Part shown: piece by piece, positions 7,818 through 15,741 of the stretch
Position numbering within the stretch: position 1 is the stretch's first letter
Layout: every line of letters begins with the position of its first letter
The notes under the pieces: model-generated
What the model was told of the DNA's origin: nothing
What the model saw: the letters and a program-made list of their open reading frames with translations, nothing else
Database searches by the model: none
Program-made: the position numbers and the translations under genes
Assembly: GCA_020852715.1 (NCBI GenBank)
Contig: JADZAE010000066.1
Span: 1 to 40,510 of the forward strand
DNA: 40,510 nucleotides
Direction: 5' to 3'
DNA from: Deltaproteobacteria bacterium
Lineage (GTDB): Bacteria; Bdellovibrionota_C; UBA2361; SZUA-149; JADZAE01

Positions 7818-8885
7818 CTAACTTAACCTCCACACTTCATCTTTTAGCTTTCGATAGGCTTTCTCAAATGGGGAGGAGAAAAGTAAACGTTGCTCTTTGT
7901 CATCAAAGATAAATAAAGGCTGGCTTAGATCTGTCGCTGCTTCATTTCTGGCGTATAAATAATCAATAGAGGGCGCGGCGCGGGTGCTGCTGGAAAAGCA
8001 AATGGTGTCATAAGTATAAGCTGAAGAGTCGGCCTGATAGTAAACCGTTTGATAGTGTAAAAACTCCTCCGGCATCATCCTGGCCTGCTTTGCCTTTTCC
8101 ATAATGAGGGAAGCTGATTTGGTAATAATTTGAGCTGTCGTTTCAGGGCTTGCGGGGCTTTTGGCAATAAAATTTTCCCATTCTTTGATAGCAGTAAAAT
8201 AATCCGCCAACGACATTTGCTTAAATTTTATCTTATTCCAGGTAGACTGTTTTTCAAGAATGCTAGGGAAAACCGGCAAAACAGTTCGAAAATAGTCTCC
8301 CAATAAATCACCATCAATTAGTAAATTTACTAATTTTACCGTTTCCGGTTTGGCGAACAACAAATCTTTATTGGCATTTATAATGCTAAGTGTGCGCGCA
8401 TGTTGCAGCGACTTTTCCCGACCTTCTCGCCCTTGTCTGGGTAAGAATTTACCTAAATCATGAACAGCTAACATCGCTCGTAGATCAGCAAGCGAAAGAG
8501 CAGGAACTTTTTCACCTAGCGATGCCGGCAAAGAATGACCAAGAGGATACTTCGTGATTCGACCAAAGGTCATTTCGATATGTTCGCCAATCGAGTAATC
8601 CTCCCATCCCCCGGCCGAAGTATCATAAAGCGCTTTCATAGTCGGATCGGTTTTTAATAAATCCAGCAAGGCATCAGACTCGTTTCGATTGGCTGCGGCT
8701 TTTAAAACACTTTCTCTAGTAATAGCTGGGCCCTTTACGCGCAAGGCCACAATTGTCTGGGAATTAGAAGCTTCGGCGTCTAATTTCACTTTGGACAAGG
8801 CAAAATCTTCCGGGAAAAACGAAGATTCTTGTTCTCTAAACAGCTGGCAATAATCAGCCAGCTGTTTTTCGACGTAATCATTCAC
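7818..8885 (-). CDS. HD-domain-like protein coupled to argJ
   Basis: The 355-residue protein is not one I recognise by name. The middle third resembles an HD phosphohydrolase: H102 in GEHIEMTFGR, the doublet H142-D143 in AVHDLGKFLPR, H162 in LQHARTLS, and D191 in LIDGD. No signal peptide or membrane span is seen. The C-terminal half is helical, then beta-rich (FLHYQTVYYQADS). Its ATG overlaps the argJ stop codon by four bases (ATGA), so it is translationally coupled to argJ. Nucleotide or phosphate-ester hydrolysis is possible from the fold, but the substrate is unknown. Confidence 0.7.
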   Translation of the reverse strand: MNDYVEKQLADYCQLFREQESSFFPEDFALSKVKLDAEASNSQTIVALRVKGPAITRESVLKAAANRNESDALLDLLKTDPTMKALYDTSAGGWEDYSIGEHIEMTFGRITKYPLGHSLPASLGEKVPALSLADLRAMLAVHDLGKFLPRQGREGREKSLQHARTLSIINANKDLLFAKPETVKLVNLLIDGDLLGDYFRTVLPVFPSILEKQSTWNKIKFKQMSLADYFTAIKEWENFIAKSPASPETTAQIITKSASLIMEKAKQARMMPEEFLHYQTVYYQADSSAYTYDTICFSSSTRAAPSIDYLYARNEAATDLSQPLFIFDDKEQRLLFSSPFEKAYRKLKDEVWRLS

Positions 8886-10180
8886 GTAGTGTAATCAGCA
8901 TTAAAAGTTACGTATTCTTCAGATAAGTCGCTGCCCCAAGCGCGGGCGACATTGCGGCCTGAACCGTGAATGACTTCGATTAAAGTTAGCTTTGCCGCTA
9001 TTAGTTCTTGGTTTAACTTTTTTTCATCAAAATCTACAGCCGAACCTTTAGTGAAAACAACTGTTCCTTGAATAGAGATGGTTAGCTGATTCATATCTAT
9101 CAGCGGCTCTACGCTAACCGGATCTGGCTTTCCGAGCGCGGCGCCGATTCTACCCCAGTTGGGGTCTGCCCCGTGCACGGCGCTTTTAACCAAAGGAGAA
9201 TTTACAATTTTCTTGGCAATCTTTGCTGTGTCTATCGGTGAGAAGTCTGTGCGCGCTACTACTTCTAGCCCCTTGAATACTCCCTCCCCTGTAGTAGAAA
9301 TATCACGGGCTAATTTTAAGCACATCGCCCGAGCGGCATAAAAAAGAATATCTTCTTCGCTCGGCGTAAGCTCTTTTTCACCGGTGGCAAACATCATGAC
9401 TGTATCGCTGGTGCTCGTATCAGTATCGATACTAATGCGATTAAAAGTACTATTTACCGCAGATACAACAAGTTGTTGCAATTTAACCGGGCTGATTTTA
9501 GCGTTAGTAAAAAGATAAGCCAGCATAGTAGCCATATGCGGCTCAATCATGCCCGCCCCTTTGCAAATGCCGCTGATTTTCAAGTCTTCGCATTGAAACG
9601 AGGCGAATTTCGGCCCTTTATCCGTGGTAATTATGCTTTCCGATGCAGCTTTTAAGTTATTTGCTTTTAGTTTACCCGCGCAACCTTTTAAGCCTTTTTC
9701 GACAGCGTCTATCGATAACTGCGCGCCAATTCTTCCAGTCGCGCTAATCATGATCTGCTCTTTAGGTAAATCGAGTTCAGCGGATAGAATATCAGCTATG
9801 CGTTCTAAATCTTTACTATCGTTTTTGGCAAAGGTCACAGCGTTACCGCTAATTACGGCAAGCGCCTGCGTTTCCCCACTTTTTAAACATTCTCGATTGC
9901 GTTTAACCGTAACGCTAGGGCAAAGGTTACGGGTGAACACTCCGCCCACTGTTCCTTTTTGTGGCAGCTTAATCAAAGTAAAGTCCGGCTTGCCGCTAGG
10001 CTTTACTCCCAGTGTATCGCCATAACAAAGCACACCATCAGGCTGATACTGAAGCGAATTTTCAATAACAAATTCCTCCTCCAAAGCAGGCACTTTAAAT
10101 TTTAAAATATCTGTGGTGCTATCATCCCCCGCACCTAATTCCACAGTAATACCCATTTCGTCATAGGTAAGTTGTTTCAT
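8882..10180 (-). CDS. argJ: Glutamate N-acetyltransferase ArgJ
   Basis: ArgJ moves the acetyl group from N-acetylornithine to glutamate in the cyclic arginine pathway; some forms also use acetyl-CoA. The 432-residue protein has the self-cleavage site CKGAGMIEPHMATMLAY, with T218 as the new N-terminal nucleophile, the SATGRIG block, and TGEGVFKG. The consensus K-G-S-G-M-I-A-P-N-M-A-T-M-L is altered at several places, and the usual NSGNANAATG region reads ISGNAVTFAKND, so it is a divergent member. No other arg gene is in the window; the only coupled partner is the HD-like gene downstream. The start ATG 10180 gives a normal N-terminus. Confidence 0.9.
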   Translation of the reverse strand: MKQLTYDEMGITVELGAGDDSTTDILKFKVPALEEEFVIENSLQYQPDGVLCYGDTLGVKPSGKPDFTLIKLPQKGTVGGVFTRNLCPSVTVKRNRECLKSGETQALAVISGNAVTFAKNDSKDLERIADILSAELDLPKEQIMISATGRIGAQLSIDAVEKGLKGCAGKLKANNLKAASESIITTDKGPKFASFQCEDLKISGICKGAGMIEPHMATMLAYLFTNAKISPVKLQQLVVSAVNSTFNRISIDTDTSTSDTVMMFATGEKELTPSEEDILFYAARAMCLKLARDISTTGEGVFKGLEVVARTDFSPIDTAKIAKKIVNSPLVKSAVHGADPNWGRIGAALGKPDPVSVEPLIDMNQLTISIQGTVVFTKGSAVDFDEKKLNQELIAAKLTLIEVIHGSGRNVARAWGSDLSEEYVTFNADYTT

Positions 10181-10380
10181 AGAATTGTTCCTTTAGTTCC
10201 TACTTATGCTTTATCCATCTCGATCCAAGAAGGCATAGTTTGTATCAGCAAAAACTGACTTCTAATACCTTTTTCGCCGAATAAATTAATAGAGAACCTA
10301 TACATGATAAGATCGGGCGAAGATAGACAGTGCCAATCTATTTGTTGACGGCTACTGGTTTTGCCATCATTATGACCGTT

Positions 10381-11217
10381 ATGAGCATTTTAGATAAAAT
10401 ATTGGAATTTAAGAAAAAGGAAGTGGCTGAGACTGAGAAGGCTTGTCCTTTGGCCAAGCTACAGAATATGGCTGAGCAGTTTAAGCCTAGGGGCTTTCGA
10501 GAGAAATTAGAATCATCAAGCTTTCCGGCCATTATTGCTGAGATAAAGAAAGCTTCTCCTTCTAAGGGAATGATACGGGCGGATCTTGATCCGCTAGAGG
10601 CGGCAAAAAGTTATGCGCAAAACGGTGCGGCTTGTTTGTCTGTGCTCACTGAAGAAAAGTTTTTTTCCGGAAGCTTAAGCTACTTGCGAGATATTAGACA
10701 AGCACTTCCCTATATCCCGCTTCTAAGAAAAGATTTTATTTTTTGTGAGTATCAACTTTGGGAAGGTTTGGCGTACGGTGCCGATGCTGTGCTTTTAATT
10801 GTGAAGGCACTAAGTCCGGGGGATTTAAAATCGCTCTATCTAAAAGCAACAGATCTGGGGCTGGATGTGCTTATTGAGATACATGATCGCGAGGAAGGCA
10901 AGATTCTTGCTGCTATAATCAACTCCGTAGGCAACTTATCTAACTTATTGGTTGGCATCAATAACAGAAACTTATCTACTTTTGATGTCAGCCTCGATGT
11001 CAGCGAAGATCTGATAGCATTTTTAGATTTAGAAATTGCTCCCGATAAACAAGTATTCTTTGTTTCGGAGTCGGGAATTTTTAATGCCGAGGACTTACTG
11101 CAACTTAAACAGGCTAAGGCCAATGCCTTTTTAATTGGTGAGTCGTTAGTTAAAACTGGCGAGTGCGGGGCTAATTTGCAGGCATTGATCAGCGAGGCTA
11201 AAAAAACCATTAAATAA
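10381..11217 (+). CDS. trpC: Indole-3-glycerol phosphate synthase
   Basis: This is the indole-ring-closing step of tryptophan synthesis. The 278-residue TIM barrel starts with the family-typical MSILDKILEFKKKEV; ATG 10381 is chosen, with ATG 10372 three codons upstream possible. Motifs in order are IIAEIKKASPSKG, CLSVLTEEKFFSG, PLLRKDFI, GADAVLLI, VLIEIHD, GINNRNLSTF, VSESGI and AFLIGESLV. This covers the catalytic Lys, Glu and Asn residues of the family. It is divergent from argJ. A 519-base gap separates it from trpB, so co-transcription is not certain. Confidence 0.95.
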   Translation: MSILDKILEFKKKEVAETEKACPLAKLQNMAEQFKPRGFREKLESSSFPAIIAEIKKASPSKGMIRADLDPLEAAKSYAQNGAACLSVLTEEKFFSGSLSYLRDIRQALPYIPLLRKDFIFCEYQLWEGLAYGADAVLLIVKALSPGDLKSLYLKATDLGLDVLIEIHDREEGKILAAIINSVGNLSNLLVGINNRNLSTFDVSLDVSEDLIAFLDLEIAPDKQVFFVSESGIFNAEDLLQLKQAKANAFLIGESLVKTGECGANLQALISEAKKTIK

Positions 11218-11589
11218 GCCATCAAAGCATCACAACAAGCTAATTTTATTATGTTTATGCATTTTCTGCATCCTCTGTATATTTCTATTTTTAGTAATAT
11301 TTTCAGTAAGCTTACTAGCACCAATGGTTCACTGTTTAAAAATACGCAACTCGCGATATTAATTGTAAACATGTCGCAGTAACTTAAATAAAGTAAAACT
11401 CGAAGGCCAACCTGAAATATTCGGCGGTCTTATTTAATAAAATATTGTCATTATTGGCTAGACGCGCAAATAAAAGCAGGTGCCCCAACTAGCAATAGCA
11501 GCGCAAGCAATGCATAAGATCGTAGCTAGGACTGATCAAAAATTCTCCCGGAAGCCAACATTAAGATCAAAGAGCCTAAGATTGTTTAT

Positions 11590-11725
11590 GGATAATTACA
11601 AAACAAAATATGCCGTTAGGATAAACAGCGATAAGCCTTCGTTACATGACGGAATAATCTCGCTACCATTTTATTTGCTAAACCAACTCGAGCGCCTGTA
11701 TAAGGACGCGAAAGCCAAAGGATAA
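11590..11725 (+). CDS. Possible small protein between trpC and trpB
   Basis: A 45-codon frame starting at ATG 11590 ends 11 bases before trpB. It has a helical C-terminus (LLNQLERLYKDAKAK). No strong ribosome binding site is seen and I do not recognise it. It is not a trpF fragment as far as I can see. The rest of the 11218-11736 gap is AT-rich and shows no other frame, trpF remnant or convincing hairpin to me. It may be a small translated frame coupled to trpB or chance. Confidence 0.25.
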
Positions 11726-11736
11726 AAATAAAAACT

Positions 11737-12975
11737 ATGAAGAAAACAAATTATAATCCTAACGCTGCTGGTTATTATGGCCCTTACGGTGGGCAATATG
11801 CACCGGAGCTGCTTATTCCTGCTTTGGAAGAATTAACCGCCTGCTTTTTAAAAGCCAAATCAGACAAAAAGTTTTTAAAGGATCTAAGCCTCGCTTATCG
11901 TGATTTCGTTGGGCGCCCAACGCCACTAATGCTTTGTGAAAACTTAACTAAACATATTGGCGGTGCGAAGATTTTTATAAAAAACGAGGGCCTCGCTCAT
12001 ACCGGCGCGCACAAGATAAATCACTGCGTTGGCCAAGCGCTGTTAGCAAAGCGGTTGGGCAAAAAACGTATTATTGCCGAAACCGGCGCGGGACAGCACG
12101 GAGTAGCAACCGCAGCTGTGTGCGCCAGGTTCGGGTTTGAATGCGTCGTTTACATGGGCGCTATCGATATTGAGCGCCAGCGGCCAAATGTCTTTTGGAT
12201 AGAGCAGCTTGGCGCTACAGTGAAGGCAGTAAATTTCGGCGGTAAGCGCCTAAAAGATGCGGTGAACGCGGCCATTAAAGACTGGGTCACCAATGTGCGC
12301 GATACGCATTATCTTCTCGGCTCTTGTGTGGGTCCTTATCCTTTTCCTGAGATAAATAGGTTTTTTCAAAAAGTTGTCGGCGAAGAAATTAAATCCCAGC
12401 TTAAGAATAATTATGGTTTAAAACCTGATTATGTTATCGCCTGCGTAGGCGGTGGCAGTAATGCCATGGGAGCATTTAATGCTTTTCTTGCCGATAAGAG
12501 CGTTAAACTAATCGGCGTAGAGGGCGGTGGCTTCGGTAATAAAACCGGAGAGCATGCGATGCGCTTTAAAGGTGGGAAAGTCGGCGTGGTTGAAGGTTAC
12601 AAATCTTACTGGCTACAAGATAGCGATGGGCAAATATCAGATACGCACAGCGTTTCTGCGGGACTTGATTATGCCGGCGTTGGGCCCTTACATGCTTATC
12701 TTAAAGATACTGGGCGCGTTGAGTATGATTCAGCTAGAGATAAAGATGTGCTCGCGGCAGTAAAATTGCTAGCCAAGACAGAAGGTATTGTTCCAGCACT
12801 GGAATCAGCACATGCGCTAGCGAAAGCAATTCAGCTTGCCGCTCAGCTGCCAAAAACAAAAACCATTGTAGTTAATATTTCCGGTCGTGGTGATAAAGAC
12901 CTGTTTATTTTGGCAAAGCAATTTGGCGATAAAGAATTTATTAAATTCACGGCAAATTTTAGTAAACATGAATAA
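11737..12975 (+). CDS. trpB: Tryptophan synthase beta chain
   Basis: TrpB condenses indole with serine using pyridoxal phosphate. The 412-residue protein shows YGPYGGQYAPE at the start, FVGRPTPL, the PLP site HTGAHKIN with K93, AETGAGQHGVATA, CVGGGSNAMGAF, GVEGGG, HSVSAGLDYAGVGP, and SGRGDKD near the end. The residues after the PLP lysine read HCVGQ rather than the common NALGQ. ATG is preceded by AAAGGA at a longish distance. The end overlaps trpA by eight bases, so the two subunits are translationally coupled, as expected for a complex. Confidence 0.96.
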   Translation: MKKTNYNPNAAGYYGPYGGQYAPELLIPALEELTACFLKAKSDKKFLKDLSLAYRDFVGRPTPLMLCENLTKHIGGAKIFIKNEGLAHTGAHKINHCVGQALLAKRLGKKRIIAETGAGQHGVATAAVCARFGFECVVYMGAIDIERQRPNVFWIEQLGATVKAVNFGGKRLKDAVNAAIKDWVTNVRDTHYLLGSCVGPYPFPEINRFFQKVVGEEIKSQLKNNYGLKPDYVIACVGGGSNAMGAFNAFLADKSVKLIGVEGGGFGNKTGEHAMRFKGGKVGVVEGYKSYWLQDSDGQISDTHSVSAGLDYAGVGPLHAYLKDTGRVEYDSARDKDVLAAVKLLAKTEGIVPALESAHALAKAIQLAAQLPKTKTIVVNISGRGDKDLFILAKQFGDKEFIKFTANFSKHE

Positions 12976-13765
12976 GATACAAAACACACTAGTTCAGCTG
13001 AAAGCCGAAGCGCGAAAGTCTCCAGCGCTTATGACTCATGTTGTCATGGGCTATCCTTCGCTTAAAGAAAGTATGGCCATTGTTGCCGAACAAGCACGTG
13101 CGGGAGCACAATTTGTCGAGCTACAGATTCCTTTCTCTGACCCCATGGCCGACGGTCCAACTATCATGAAGGCCAATCAAGCAGCGCTAGATAAAGGTAT
13201 TAAAGTTTTAGATTGTTTTAAAGCGGCTGAGAAACTAGCGGGAAAAGTTTCAACCCCGCTTCTTTTTATGACTTACTTTAATATAGCTTACCGCTACAAG
13301 GGTGGAGTGAAAGCTTTTTGCCGCGATAGCGCTAATGCCGGAATGTCGGGGTTGATTATTCCTGATATCTCCATCGAAGATGAGGTTGAAAATTATTGGT
13401 CATTAGCATTAAATTATAATCTTTCACCAATCCCCATAGCCTCACCAATTACTCCCAAAGCACGCTTAAAAAAGATTGCACCGCTAGCAAAAAAGGGATT
13501 CGTTTATTGCGTTTCCAGCACAGGAACGACAGGAGCTAAAAACACACTTCCTACTGGCCTTGGCAGCTATTTGGACAAGGTGCGCCAAACAGTAAAAAGT
13601 CCCGTAGCTGTGGGCTTTGGTATTTCGCAGCCGGTGCATATTAAAGCACTAACAGGTCACACTGACATTGCCATCGTCGGTAGCGCCTGCATAGACATCA
13701 TTAACAAGTCCAAAGGAAATTACCTCAAAGCGGTTACTAGCTTCATTGCGTCTTTGTGCAAGTAA
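12968..13765 (+). CDS. trpA: Tryptophan synthase alpha chain
   Basis: TrpA cleaves indole-3-glycerol phosphate and channels indole to TrpB. The 265-residue TIM barrel has the catalytic E51 and D62 in VELQIPFSDPMADGPTI, then LLFMTYFNI, LIIPDISIEDE, CVSSTGTTG (phosphate loop), VGFGIS and AIVGSACI. ATG 12968 lies inside the end of trpB (eight-base overlap), which gives a normal-length protein; longer GTG starts would cut into trpB. It is last in the trp cluster, with no clear terminator right after it. Confidence 0.96.
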   Translation: MNKIQNTLVQLKAEARKSPALMTHVVMGYPSLKESMAIVAEQARAGAQFVELQIPFSDPMADGPTIMKANQAALDKGIKVLDCFKAAEKLAGKVSTPLLFMTYFNIAYRYKGGVKAFCRDSANAGMSGLIIPDISIEDEVENYWSLALNYNLSPIPIASPITPKARLKKIAPLAKKGFVYCVSSTGTTGAKNTLPTGLGSYLDKVRQTVKSPVAVGFGISQPVHIKALTGHTDIAIVGSACIDIINKSKGNYLKAVTSFIASLCK

Positions 13766-13898
13766 AGCAGCAGAGCAAAACAATTAAGCCGTTTCAGTAT
13801 TTGTTAAGATCAAAAGTAGGAAGCCGAGGACTTTTTCCGCCGATTTTACACCTAAAAATAGCATTCGTTAGCAATGAAATCGGAAAAACTTAAGCAAA

Positions 13899-14601
13899 CT
13901 AACTTAATAATAAACAAATATAGACAACATAGAGAGACAGAAGGACCACTCCTTCTCTGCGGCTAATCCGCCATCCGGTAACAGCAAAAAAAATTAAAAT
14001 TATTGTAGCCAGTCCCATGATCCACATATCGCGCGCAATTACTTGGGACGGTACAGCAATAGGATGAACGGCTGCCGTTAAGCCAAGTATGCCCTAAATA
14101 TTGCTGCCCACAATATTACCAAAGGCAACGTCGGTAACTAGTTCCGGAAGCGAGGTTCCTATGGCAACAACGGTGAGCCCGACAACTGTGTCTGATATTC
14201 CTATATCTAAGGCTAAGGCCATAGCTCCTTTAACCAGTAAATCTGCGCCCCACACGGTCAATCCTAGACCAGAGACAAAAAATAATAACGAAAATAAAAG
14301 GGAGGTTCGCCACTTAGACGCAATATCTTGTGTCGTGACTAAAGCATTACCAACTAATTTATTGGGCGAAGATGATTCCTTCACATAGACGTACGCAATA
14401 TAGGAAAGTAGTAAACAAAATAGGATTATGCCGGCCAAGCGAGAAATCTCACCCATAGCAAAAACAACCAAAGTTAAGCCAATCATTAAAGGCGAAACAT
14501 TAAAGCGTTTCGCGACATTAACCGCGCCGCGCACTAAAATATCTCCGCTAATTACAAGAAGAAAAAAGCCGTAAAGCGCAAAGTAAGTTGATGTAAAGCA
14601 T
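13899..14601 (-). pseudogene. Broken K+-dependent Na+/Ca2+ exchanger (YrbG/CaxA-like)
   Basis: Pieces of a CaCA-family exchanger follow in order but in a ruined frame. AAGGA precedes ATG 14601, which begins MLYINLL. A frame change then leads to GFFLLVISGDILVRGAVNVAKR and SPLMIGLTLVVFA. The GTSAPE alpha-1 motif that should follow is gone, and the sequence jumps to EISRLAGIILF, so roughly 60-70 codons are deleted. The second repeat VVAIGTSLPELVTDVAFGNIVGSNI is intact but ends in TAG (14094-14096). The frame then continues GILGLTAAVHPI and a further membrane span to 13899. The family is about 320 residues long. The gene cannot make an exchanger. Confidence 0.85.
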
Positions 14602-14657
14602 AAATTCCTTTTAACAAATGACGTACTACTTTTGCAGATAGATGCCCTGTTAAATAC

Positions 14658-15437
14658 TTAAAGCACAGAACCTATCCATTGAGAAAATATATTTCTCATT
14701 TCACATAAATGCTCCTCTGAACAAAAAACATGCTGCGCGTTTTTTATTAAATGAAATTCGTTAGCTCCAGGGAGAGCATCGAAAAGTAGTTTGATATGCT
14801 CAGGCGGAGTGGAAATATCTTTCTCACCAACAACTAGCAAAACAGGCATAGTTAAAGATGAGGCGCTCACGAGAAGATCATATTTTAATCTATCCTCTAG
14901 GTGCGACCATGGCAGACGCATAACTAATTCCGGGCGCCCTTCGTAAACATCTTCGCGCCAACCAGTATGCTGCCATTGTTCCCACTTCTGCGGATTATAT
15001 TTTCTCATCGCTTCAACGCTCAAGGCTCCCGAAACCACAGTCGAGATAGGAGCTAGCGCGCGCACTTTGTCTGGATATTTCTGCGCAAACAACGCTGCGC
15101 AAATACCCCCTAGACTATGACCGACCAGAACAAATGGCTCGCGATACCAGCTTTGCTGCGCGGCCCAGTTAATCACATCTTCAAGATCTTCATAGTAGCT
15201 AGTTACAGTAGCCTGTTCGTAACTACCCCCACTTTCACCAAACGAATTAGTTGTATCAAAGCGCACAACACTGAATCCTTGCTCTTTAAAAGTTTCAGCC
15301 ACAGCTACGAGAAACTTAGCCTCCTTAACTCCTCCTAATCCATGCATGATAAAAACCAATCCTCGTGGTGAACTAACTTCGGTAATTACCCCTACCACCC
15401 GTTGGCTTTTACGATTTTCTATGTGAAATTTTTTCAT
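14658..15437 (-). CDS. Alpha/beta hydrolase (serine aminopeptidase S33/Hydrolase_4-like)
   Basis: The 259-residue cytosolic protein has the oxyanion block FIMHGLGGVKE and the nucleophile elbow GHSLGG with S108. The acid is D207 in GEKDISTP and the base H236 in KNAQHVF. This is a complete Ser-Asp-His triad. Between the core strands lies a cap region at about 135-180. No signal peptide is seen. The substrate may be a short acyl ester or peptide; it cannot be told from sequence. It is divergent from the histidine kinase gene and follows the broken exchanger on the same strand. Confidence 0.88.
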   Translation of the reverse strand: MKKFHIENRKSQRVVGVITEVSSPRGLVFIMHGLGGVKEAKFLVAVAETFKEQGFSVVRFDTTNSFGESGGSYEQATVTSYYEDLEDVINWAAQQSWYREPFVLVGHSLGGICAALFAQKYPDKVRALAPISTVVSGALSVEAMRKYNPQKWEQWQHTGWREDVYEGRPELVMRLPWSHLEDRLKYDLLVSASSLTMPVLLVVGEKDISTPPEHIKLLFDALPGANEFHLIKNAQHVFCSEEHLCEMRNIFSQWIGSVL

Positions 15438-15741
15438 TTTAAATTTCCTAGTATTTCAAAATAGCGGCTTTGCCTCTTTGGGTACATAACACAGCCGTAA
15501 TGATTAAACAGCCTGCAATATTTATAATGCCCTTGGTTAAGGGACGAATTCGCAGTGAGATCATCCACCTTCTCTTAAATAAAAATATCGCAACCAGTGT
15601 TTAAAATACTCATCAAATAAAACCTAGGAAAATAATTAGCAACATCAGCTTTAAGGTAAATAGTTTTAGCTTAGAAAATTAAGGTGATGTAAAAATCTCT
15701 GATAAAAGTGTCGCCTAAGTAATAATTAACGATTTGTCACG
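15438..15741. other. Divergent intergenic region
   Basis: These 304 AT-rich bases separate the hydrolase (minus) from the histidine kinase (plus) and must hold both promoters. I see no convincing -35/-10 pair, repeat or RNA structure and no small gene. Confidence 0.4.
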
